DNA of 25,271 nucleotides, from the NCBI GenBank assembly GCA_913050645.1, contig CAJXAG010000010.1:1-25271 (forward strand). The letters run 5' to 3'. The position numbers and the translations under genes are program-made. This document shows, one piece after another, positions 7,454-14,760 of this stretch; the stretch's first letter is position 1, and each line of letters begins with the position of its first letter. The notes beneath the pieces are model-generated. The model saw only the letters and a program-made list of their open reading frames with translations, was not told the DNA's origin and did not search any database. This DNA is from an uncultured bacterium. GTDB lineage: Bacteria > Patescibacteriota > Minisyncoccia > Phycocordibacterales > UBA918.

Positions 7454-10288
7454 ATGGCTACGACTAAAAAAGTCGCACGCAAGAAGGTAACTCAAAAAAA
7501 AGCAGTCAAAAAGACCGCTACTTCTTTAAAGCGCGCTAAAAAAACAACTAAGAAGACTGCAAAGAAGACTGTTAAAAAGACGCTGAAGGCAGCGGCCAAG
7601 AAAATTGCGGTTACTGACCGAACCAGAGAGGATCGCACAAGTTTTAACGATAAGTTGGCTGCGGTTGAAATATTGCATACAAAAAAAGAGCAGAAAGAGA
7701 CAGTCTTCACTTCGAAGAAGTCAAAGCTACCAAGTAAACAGCGTCTAAAAAAGCCTGTACTTCGTGACAAACTTTCACTTGCAGTGTTTACCCCGGCATT
7801 CTTTCCCGCAAACATCGATGCACTTGCGATACAAACAGCGCGTATTGGCGGTATTGCATTTGTGGTGCTTGGTGGTTTTTTTGCACTCAACTTCTCACAA
7901 TACGTTTTAGGTAATAATTCGATTTTGACGCAGAATATTGGTGGTATGACTGCCGGACCATGTGATGTATATCCTCAGTTTTCACCTGAGTATTATCAAT
8001 GTACGGCAGCTGGGCAAGTAGATACAGCAGCTGAAGAAATTGTAGCTGCTGAAGAGGAAATTGCTCCAGCCGAAGAACAGATTACTACTGCTGAAGAGGA
8101 GATTCCACCACCTGATCCAAGCATCTTAAGTGTCGATAACACACAACCAGCTGCTACCTTCTCTTTTGGAAACACATCCCCGGTACAAGACTCTCTCCCG
8201 ATTACGGTTACGGTCAATGGCGCATCGTATGTTCAAATTCGTATTTACCAAGGATGGAATAATTTAATTGATCAGTTCGACGCATACAACCAGTCAGCCG
8301 ACGACTGGGTGTATGATTGGGATACAACCGCATATCCAGATGGAGACTATTTTATACGAGCACGAATTTACAATCAGTATGAAACTTCAGGGTACAGCCA
8401 AGATCACCCGAGTGCTTTTGAAGTACGCAACACCAGCACAATTGCAAGTCCCGATGTAACTATCGATACAGCACCGTCAGCTGATGTTACTCTTAGCACT
8501 CCAAGTCCTGTGGATCAGACGGCAGATTTACGTGTTGTGGTGCCTGACGCCTCTGAGGTACGTTTCGCTGTTAAAGATAGTGGTGGGTCCATAAGTTATT
8601 TAAGCGGTTCGGCTACTGAAACTCCATCTGACAGTGGTGTCTGGTTATATACTTGGGATACCTCAAAATACGTTTCGGACACCTATCGGGTTACAGCCCG
8701 AGTTAAAAATGCGTACTCTGGTAACAAATACAATGCAGGGTTTACTACTGTTGAAGTTGAACATGCAACTGGAAGTGAACCGGGAGTGCTAGATAAACCA
8801 GCAGAAATTGAAGATCTTACAGTAGAGCCGGAGGAGGAAGTTGCTGTAGATGTTCCAAAAGCAAAATTATCCATCAGGGACGGTACTACACTCAGTGGTT
8901 TTGCGGAAATGCGTATTGATACACCAGATGCCCAGTCTGTTCGTGTATATGCAATACCTGATGGTGCAACAGTCAAAAAACATATAGGAGCTGCACGGAA
9001 GATTGCGCCAAGTATTTGGATTCTTCGATACTACACAAAAGCACTTCCAAATGGTGCATACGATCTGTATCCAGAGGTGACAAATACTTTTGGAGTCTAT
9101 GCAGGAGAAAAAGTTTCGGTGACATTAGATAATGCAACACCATTTACGTTTAATGTAGAAAAGAAAACAGCTATTACAGAAGCTGTAGCAGACGCGGCAA
9201 CAATCGAACAGGAAGCTCTACGCAACACCAATTCGACCATAACGCAGTCGGAAGATGAGAATACGGCTTCCTCTTCAGACAACGCACTTGAAAATCCAGA
9301 GCAAAAACGCGCTGAATCGATTCTTGCAAATTTTAAAGAGCGTATTGACAAAGAGCTTCAACGGTTTGCTGCAGCATACCGCTCCAAGGATGAAGAACGC
9401 ATGACACTTACAAACGAACGTATTGTGCGTTTAAAGGCGGAAATCGGTGCGCAAGCAACGCCTTACGAAGATCCTGATGCGATCATTCGCGAGATAAATA
9501 AGTATATCGATACAGTTGTAATTCAATCCGAGGAAGCAATACAAGAAGCGGATGTATTGATTGCAGAACGTGTTAAAGAAAATGTGTTTGCTGACTCTGA
9601 TAAAGACGGCATTTCTGATTATGATGAAGTACGTATTTACAACACAAACCCGTTAGTAGCTGACTCAGACGGAGATGGTTTTATTGACGGCGCAGAGATT
9701 GAAAGTGGTTTTAACCCAATAGACCCAAAGCGTGAAGCTGCAATTGTATATGAATCACCGAAGGAAACTGGAGTAGTACGTGCTGACGTTTTGAAGGTAG
9801 AGTCGATAACACCTGTTGTAGACGAAGATGCTGACGAAGATGAAGGTGATGTAAAAGTGCAGGCGGTGATTACTGGTACAGCACTTCCAAATAGCTACGT
9901 GACAATTTATATCTATAGTACGCCAGTTGTGGTGACAGTAAAAACAGACGAGGACGGAGCATGGCGTTATCGCTTTGACAAAAAACTTGAAGACGGCGAA
10001 CATAATGTATATGTGGGTGTAACAGACAATGCAGGAAAGATTGTTGCTAAATCAGAACCATTCGCGTTCATTAAAGAAGCACAAGCGTTTTCACCGATCG
10101 ATGCAGCGGTTTCAGGTTCGGCGCAGATGGTTGATCCCGACCAAGATGTCTCACTTCTTTCGCAGTACATGGTGCTTTTGATCGTTTCTATCTCAGTGGT
10201 CTCAATTGGACTCGTACTCATTTTGCTCGGACTGCATCTGGACACACGTGGACGTCGCTATCCCGAGGTAGTTAACAGGGAACAGTAG
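7454..10288 (+). CDS. Lys-rich-tailed membrane protein with Ig-like and calcium-binding repeats
   Basis: This 944-residue protein has an unusual layout. Residues 1-52 are a Lys/Ala/Thr tail like histone H1 or AlgP (repeated KKT/KKA), followed by a basic linker. A membrane helix sits at about 131-150 and an Ala/Glu repeat at 190-217. Several beta-sandwich, Ig-like regions run from about 230 to 560, each containing W-x-Y-x-W-D-T-type strands. A charged helical region spans about 595-710, then two thrombospondin-3/EF-type calcium loops (DSDKDG at 714, DSDGDG at 737), one more Ig-like domain (about 785-865), and a C-terminal membrane helix at about 905-927 with a basic end. By charge both termini should be cytoplasmic with the middle outside. 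The function is not known. It overlaps no neighbour and the kinase gene starts 1 nt after its stop, so they are probably co-transcribed. Confidence 0.85.
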   Translation: MATTKKVARKKVTQKKAVKKTATSLKRAKKTTKKTAKKTVKKTLKAAAKKIAVTDRTREDRTSFNDKLAAVEILHTKKEQKETVFTSKKSKLPSKQRLKKPVLRDKLSLAVFTPAFFPANIDALAIQTARIGGIAFVVLGGFFALNFSQYVLGNNSILTQNIGGMTAGPCDVYPQFSPEYYQCTAAGQVDTAAEEIVAAEEEIAPAEEQITTAEEEIPPPDPSILSVDNTQPAATFSFGNTSPVQDSLPITVTVNGASYVQIRIYQGWNNLIDQFDAYNQSADDWVYDWDTTAYPDGDYFIRARIYNQYETSGYSQDHPSAFEVRNTSTIASPDVTIDTAPSADVTLSTPSPVDQTADLRVVVPDASEVRFAVKDSGGSISYLSGSATETPSDSGVWLYTWDTSKYVSDTYRVTARVKNAYSGNKYNAGFTTVEVEHATGSEPGVLDKPAEIEDLTVEPEEEVAVDVPKAKLSIRDGTTLSGFAEMRIDTPDAQSVRVYAIPDGATVKKHIGAARKIAPSIWILRYYTKALPNGAYDLYPEVTNTFGVYAGEKVSVTLDNATPFTFNVEKKTAITEAVADAATIEQEALRNTNSTITQSEDENTASSSDNALENPEQKRAESILANFKERIDKELQRFAAAYRSKDEERMTLTNERIVRLKAEIGAQATPYEDPDAIIREINKYIDTVVIQSEEAIQEADVLIAERVKENVFADSDKDGISDYDEVRIYNTNPLVADSDGDGFIDGAEIESGFNPIDPKREAAIVYESPKETGVVRADVLKVESITPVVDEDADEDEGDVKVQAVITGTALPNSYVTIYIYSTPVVVTVKTDEDGAWRYRFDKKLEDGEHNVYVGVTDNAGKIVAKSEPFAFIKEAQAFSPIDAAVSGSAQMVDPDQDVSLLSQYMVLLIVSISVVSIGLVLILLGLHLDTRGRRYPEVVNREQ

Positions 10289-10289
10289 T

Positions 10290-11651
10290 ATGGTGTCTCG
10301 CATTCTCAATGCGATTGAACATTCGCTGCGTTACACAAAAGAACATCCGCAGCTGTTCTTCGTAATTATCTTGATTCTCGTTGTCCCATTGCTATTTTTG
10401 TATTCAAGTTTAGGCGCACTACAGGCAGGATCTGCTGATCAACAAACTATTGCGCGAGAACGTATTGGTTTGATGCATGATGTCTTTGTTTCGCTGGTGC
10501 AGGTTAATGGTACAGAAGACCTGCATCCTATCCGTCAAGAGATGATTGATATTGTCTCAGAGAATCCTGATATAGTAGTGTTTCGTATTGCAGAACGTTC
10601 TGAAGGCGTATTTATTCCGCGAGTTGCCCTCAATGAGGAGGTACTTAATGAACCTGATAATTCGGCACTGTACAAGTACGCATACACATATGAAGGTGAG
10701 TCCTTGGTTTCTATAAAAGAGGTCGACGGTATTCGTTACAATGAAGCTGTGCGACAGTTTGAGGTCGACGATGTGGATTATTTCATACTGACAGCAAGCT
10801 CCTTAGAGGGCATGGATCGACTGTTGCGTATACAGAAGCAACGAATTTTGTTTTCTCTAGTCCCCATTTATCTTTTTATTCTTGCACTTGCATACTGGCA
10901 CATCAAACTCACTGATTACCATTATTTATACATAAAGGTACGTAAGGCAAACGAGATGAAGGATTTATTTACAAACATGATTGCACATGAGCTCCGTGCA
11001 CCCCTGACCGCAATTCGTGGCTATGCGTCAATGATTGAAGAGTCATCAACTGACAGTGAGCAAACTAAATACGCAGTTCGGGTGAAAGATTCGTCTGAGC
11101 GACTACTGGCGATTGTGAACGATTTACTTGATGTGGCACGTATCCAGTCAGGTAAACTTTCAGTTGAGCAAGAGCTGTTTGATATGTCTGAGGTGGTGAT
11201 AGCCGTAACAGACGAGCTACATGTTTCAGCCTATGAAAAGCAGATTAAGCTTTCACACACTGGTGCAATAGAAACACATCTTGTTGATGGTGATCGTAAG
11301 CGCATGCACCAAGCGTTGACCAATCTCGTGAGTAATGCCATCAAATACACACCCGAAGGTGCGATTGAACTTGCTATTGAAGAAAAGTACTCAACAGTGG
11401 AGGTTCGCGTGAAAGATACTGGTATGGGTATTTCTTCTGAAGATCAAAAGAAATTGTTTGCACCGTTTTACCGTGTACAGAGTGATGATGTGAGTAAAAT
11501 CACTGGTACGGGACTTGGTATGTGGATTACTAAGCAGCTGGTGGAACTTATGGGTGGAAAAATTGCAGTTGAGTCTATTAAGGGTGTAGGTACACACTTG
11601 GTGCTTACACTACCAAAAGAGCTGTCAAAAAAGGCTGTCAAAAAAAGATAA
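10290..11651 (+). CDS. Membrane sensor histidine kinase
   Basis: The 453 residues contain a membrane helix at about 22-42, an extracytoplasmic sensor region at about 45-183 of no recognised family, a second helix at about 186-203, then a HisKA domain with the phospho-acceptor H233 (IAHELRAPLT) and a HATPase_c domain. That domain shows the N box with N349, G1 box DTGMG at 376-380, F box FAPFYRV at about 390 and G2 box GTGLGM at 406-411. All catalytic boxes are intact, so an active kinase is expected. The ATG lies 1 nt after the preceding TAG, which suggests translational coupling with the surface protein. The single-domain receiver at 7038 is the nearest candidate partner. Stop is TAA. Confidence 0.94.
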   Translation: MVSRILNAIEHSLRYTKEHPQLFFVIILILVVPLLFLYSSLGALQAGSADQQTIARERIGLMHDVFVSLVQVNGTEDLHPIRQEMIDIVSENPDIVVFRIAERSEGVFIPRVALNEEVLNEPDNSALYKYAYTYEGESLVSIKEVDGIRYNEAVRQFEVDDVDYFILTASSLEGMDRLLRIQKQRILFSLVPIYLFILALAYWHIKLTDYHYLYIKVRKANEMKDLFTNMIAHELRAPLTAIRGYASMIEESSTDSEQTKYAVRVKDSSERLLAIVNDLLDVARIQSGKLSVEQELFDMSEVVIAVTDELHVSAYEKQIKLSHTGAIETHLVDGDRKRMHQALTNLVSNAIKYTPEGAIELAIEEKYSTVEVRVKDTGMGISSEDQKKLFAPFYRVQSDDVSKITGTGLGMWITKQLVELMGGKIAVESIKGVGTHLVLTLPKELSKKAVKKR

Positions 11652-11664
11652 ATTGCTCTATAAT
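11635..11664 (+). promoter_or_regulatory. Predicted uvrA promoter
   Basis: CTGTCA at 11635-11640 and TATAAT at 11659-11664 are separated by 18 nt. The -10 is a perfect match and the -35 is a fair one. The start would be near 11671, giving a leader of about 48 nt. The -35 overlaps the end of the kinase gene. Confidence 0.5.
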
Positions 11665-11685
11665 GCTCAGTAATAATCTATACCG

Positions 11686-11707
11686 ACCACTGGCTCCATC
11701 CAGTGGT
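11686..11707 (+). promoter_or_regulatory. Stem-loop in the uvrA leader
   Basis: ACCACTGG (11686-11693) and CCAGTGGT (11700-11707) form an 8-bp perfect stem with a 6-nt loop, ending 11 nt before the uvrA ATG. There is no following T-run, so it is not an intrinsic terminator. It could limit ribosome access or be a protein-binding site. Confidence 0.5.
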
Positions 11708-11718
11708 GTAATGGCGTT

Positions 11719-14370
11719 ATGTCAAAAGAAGACAAAAAGAAAACAAAAGTAACGTGGGATATCAACGACGAAAAGCATGGCAAGATTGTTGTGCGTGGCG
11801 CACGTACCCATAACTTGAAAAATATCGATGTAGAGATGCCTCGTGGAAAGATGATTGCTATTACAGGCCCTTCAGGTTCAGGTAAGTCATCACTTGCGTT
11901 TGATACTATTTTTGCAGAAGGTCAGCGACGATACGTCGAATCACTTTCCCCGTATGCGCGCCAATTTTTAAATAAAATGCAGAAACCTGACGTCGATGAA
12001 ATTGCAGGACTTTCACCTGCTATTTCAATCGATCAAAAATCAGCCTCCCGAAATCCACGTTCGACGGTCGCGACCATTACTGAGATTTATGACTATTTGC
12101 GTATCCTCTATGCACGGGTTGGACAACCGTACTGTCTGGACGTAGACGTAGAAATTCAAAAACTTTCTCAAGACGAAATTTTGGGCATTGTACTCGATTC
12201 CATTGAACAGAAAGAGGTAAAAAAAGCGACGAAAGCACAGTCACAAAGCGTGATGGGTATTGAAGTATCTAAAGGTCGTGTGTCTGTCTTTGCTCCCGTA
12301 GTTGTAGGGCGTAAGGGTGAGTACTATCAGATGCTTTACGATTTGTTGAGTAAGGGCTTCGAGACTGTGAAGATCGACGGGGAGATCAAACAACTGCGTG
12401 AGAAAATCACGCTTACGAAAACAAAGCGACACGACATCGATGTGCTCATTGATGAAATTTATGTCAGTGAATTTACCGATGATCCTAAAGGGTCACATGA
12501 ACGTCTTTCTGAAGCGGTGGAACTTGCACTAGCTCAAGCAAACGGCTTGGTGAAGATTGAGTCACCAGATGGCTCAGAACGCACCCTTTCTGCCAAGTTT
12601 ATTTGTCCAGTGGATGGTTCATCGTTCCCTGAGGTTGAACCACGTCTGTTCTCGTTTAACTCACCGTACGGTGCATGTGAGGAGTGTAATGGTCTCGGTG
12701 TAGTTGGTATCTTCAATACAGATGTATGCCAACTGTGTAACGGAGCACGTCTGCGTAAGGAGGCGCTGCGTGTGTATCTTGGTGGTGATGGTAAGAAAGA
12801 CCTTGGAATGAACATTGTAGATTTCACGTCACTGACTGTAGAGCAAGCAGCAACGTTCATCAATGACCTGAAGCTCTCCAAGAAGCAGCAAGATATTGCC
12901 TGGCCTGCACTACGAGAGATCATCGAGCGCCTTGAGTTTATGAAAAACGTGGGTATTGAGTACCTTACGCTTGATCGTCGTGCAAACACCCTCTCAGGAG
13001 GGGAGGCACAACGTATTCGCCTTGCCTCACAGCTTGGTTCAGGGCTTGTGGGTGCACTGTATGTACTTGATGAGCCAACCATTGGCCTGCATCAGCGTGA
13101 TAACGACAAACTTATTCAAACACTCACCGAACTTCGCGATCTTGGAAATACTATTGTTATCGTAGAACACGATGAAGACACAATGCTCGCTGCAGACTAT
13201 ATTGTTGAAATCGGACCGGGGGCGGGTGTGCACGGCGGAGAAGTGGTTGTTTCTGATTATCTTCAGAAGCTTCTTAATGCATCAAAAAACGATGCGAAGT
13301 CAGTGACCCTTGACTACCTCCGAGGAGATAAGGCGATTGAGGTTCCTGAGCGTCGATCGGCAGAGAAGGGATCAATTAAGATTCGTGGAGGAAAGGCGTT
13401 CAACATAAAAAATATGAACGTAGATATCCCGCTCGGGAAGCTCATTGCTGTTTCAGGAGTTTCTGGTTCTGGTAAATCTACCTTTATGTATGAAATTCTC
13501 CATAAGAACCTGCTGGCTCGAATGGACAAAAAACATCGTTCTGCGCAAACCTACAATGCAAAGTCGGTTACCGGTACAGAGTACCTTGGACGATCAATCC
13601 TCATCGATCAATCACCAATTGGACGAACACCACGTTCAAACCCGGCAACGTACACCGGTGCTTTTACTCATATTCGTGATATGTTTGCAGCAACCAGCGA
13701 AGCACGTGCTCGTGGCTGGAAGCCAGGACGTTTCAGCTTCAACGTGAAAGGTGGACGCTGTGAAGCGTGTCAAGGTAACGGTGTGATTGCGGTCGAGATG
13801 CACTTCCTTCCGACAGTGTATGTAACCTGCGACGTCTGTGATGGAAAGCGCTTTACCAAAGAAACACTTGAGGTGTACTACAAGGGCAAGAATATTCATG
13901 AAGTGCTCCATATGACTGTTGAGGACTCAGTGAAGTTCTTCAAAGATGTGCCAGCAATCTATGAACGACTTAAGTCGCTTCAAGATGTGGGCTTGGGGTA
14001 CTTAGAGCTGGGGCAAAGCGCTACAACGCTTTCAGGTGGGGAAGCGCAACGCGTAAAGATTGCTTCGGAACTCTATCGACCGCATACGCAAAAAACAATT
14101 TACCTGCTTGATGAGCCGACTATTGGATTGCACTATGAGGATGTGAAGCTGCTTATTTATATTCTCCAAGAGCTGGTACAGCGTGGTGACACAGTGATGG
14201 TGATTGAACACAACCTTGATCTTATTAAGTCTGCCGACTATGTGCTCGATATTGGTCCTGAGGGTGGCGCTGGTGGCGGTGCTCTGGTTGTAAAAGGAAC
14301 TCCTGAGGAGGTAGCTGAGAACGAAAAGTCACACACGGGAAAGTATCTTAAAAAGATGTTGAAAAAGTAG
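11719..14370 (+). CDS. uvrA: Excinuclease ABC subunit A (UvrA), shortened
   Basis: UvrA is the dimeric ABC ATPase that first recognises DNA damage and delivers UvrB. The 883 residues (Escherichia coli UvrA has 940) contain both nucleotide-binding cassettes: Walker A GPSGSGKS at 50-57 and GVSGSGKS at 580-587, plus two LSGGEAQR signatures, each followed by a LDEPTIGLH box. The C-terminal zinc module (CEACQGNG and CDVCDG, around 680-715) is complete. The N-terminal zinc module is not: C296 is followed by D299 where a Cys is expected, then C320 and C323. The stretch between C323 and the next CxxC pair (C337, C340) is only 13 residues, far shorter than in E. coli. The start is the ATG at 11719; an ATG 8 nt upstream is out of frame. 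Confidence 0.96.
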   Translation: MSKEDKKKTKVTWDINDEKHGKIVVRGARTHNLKNIDVEMPRGKMIAITGPSGSGKSSLAFDTIFAEGQRRYVESLSPYARQFLNKMQKPDVDEIAGLSPAISIDQKSASRNPRSTVATITEIYDYLRILYARVGQPYCLDVDVEIQKLSQDEILGIVLDSIEQKEVKKATKAQSQSVMGIEVSKGRVSVFAPVVVGRKGEYYQMLYDLLSKGFETVKIDGEIKQLREKITLTKTKRHDIDVLIDEIYVSEFTDDPKGSHERLSEAVELALAQANGLVKIESPDGSERTLSAKFICPVDGSSFPEVEPRLFSFNSPYGACEECNGLGVVGIFNTDVCQLCNGARLRKEALRVYLGGDGKKDLGMNIVDFTSLTVEQAATFINDLKLSKKQQDIAWPALREIIERLEFMKNVGIEYLTLDRRANTLSGGEAQRIRLASQLGSGLVGALYVLDEPTIGLHQRDNDKLIQTLTELRDLGNTIVIVEHDEDTMLAADYIVEIGPGAGVHGGEVVVSDYLQKLLNASKNDAKSVTLDYLRGDKAIEVPERRSAEKGSIKIRGGKAFNIKNMNVDIPLGKLIAVSGVSGSGKSTFMYEILHKNLLARMDKKHRSAQTYNAKSVTGTEYLGRSILIDQSPIGRTPRSNPATYTGAFTHIRDMFAATSEARARGWKPGRFSFNVKGGRCEACQGNGVIAVEMHFLPTVYVTCDVCDGKRFTKETLEVYYKGKNIHEVLHMTVEDSVKFFKDVPAIYERLKSLQDVGLGYLELGQSATTLSGGEAQRVKIASELYRPHTQKTIYLLDEPTIGLHYEDVKLLIYILQELVQRGDTVMVIEHNLDLIKSADYVLDIGPEGGAGGGALVVKGTPEEVAENEKSHTGKYLKKMLKK

Positions 14371-14373
14371 CTG

Positions 14374-14400
14374 TTGTCAAAGAGTCATCGAGAGTATAAT
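14374..14400 (+). promoter_or_regulatory. Predicted promoter of the 84-residue gene
   Basis: TTGTCA at 14374-14379 and TATAAT at 14395-14400 are both near-consensus, though the spacer is only 15 nt. The leader to the ATG at 14451 is about 43 nt and ends in a purine-rich stretch with AGAAAGG at 14437-14443, a plausible SD. Confidence 0.5.
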
Positions 14401-14450
14401 TAGTTTTTGGAAGAGCTCCAACACAATCTTAAAAAGAGAAAGGTAGAAAA

Positions 14451-14705
14451 ATGTCTGCTGCACGAAATCGCGCATACCAAGCTGCGGTTGCAAACCCGTT
14501 CCTGTTTCTACAGGAGCACTTTGGCCTTGTGCCACAAACACCTAGAAAAGCAGTCCTTAAACGCTTTGCTAAGTTTGGTATGACAACAGGTGTTCACGGT
14601 AAAGCAGTTGAAGGTGCTGTAGATGATTTTCGTAAAGAGAAAAAAGTCGCACCGTTTGTACTGCAAGCTGCCTCAGCAAAAATGGCTGATGAGTATGAAG
14701 TCTAA
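14451..14705 (+). CDS. Small hypothetical protein between uvrA and uvrC
   Basis: I do not recognise this 84-residue protein. It is basic in its first two thirds (cluster TPRKAVLKRFAKF at 31-43), has no Cys, no Trp and no membrane segment, and ends in an acidic stretch (MADEYEV). It looks predominantly helical. Among its neighbours it is one of the few genes with a recognisable SD (AGAAAGG, 7 nt before the ATG) and a near-consensus promoter, so high expression is possible. The gene is closed by a GC-rich palindrome at 14712. The position between uvrA and uvrC may be chance; a role in repair would be a guess. Confidence 0.75.
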   Translation: MSAARNRAYQAAVANPFLFLQEHFGLVPQTPRKAVLKRFAKFGMTTGVHGKAVEGAVDDFRKEKKVAPFVLQAASAKMADEYEV

Positions 14706-14711
14706 GTACTT

Positions 14712-14731
14712 CGCCCCAAGAACTTGGGGCG
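14712..14731 (+). terminator. Stem-loop after the 84-residue gene
   Basis: CGCCCCAAG and CTTGGGGCG form a perfect 9-bp inverted repeat around AA, 6 nt after the stop. The following sequence is T/A-rich but not a clean T-run, so termination is plausible and not certain. Confidence 0.55.
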
Positions 14732-14745
14732 ATTTACATTAAATT

Positions 14746-14754
14746 TGCTATAGT
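14746..14754 (+). promoter_or_regulatory. Extended -10 promoter (TGCTATAGT) for uvrC
   Basis: TG at 14746-14747 and TATAGT at 14749-14754 end 6 nt before the GTG start of uvrC at 14761, again placing transcription start at the start codon. No SD is possible in such a short leader. Confidence 0.55.
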
Positions 14755-14760
14755 ACGATT

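Noticed and set aside
12534..13082. 182-codon minus-strand frame inside uvrA
   Set aside because: Shadow of the well-conserved uvrA frame; Ser/Arg-rich translation without start signals.
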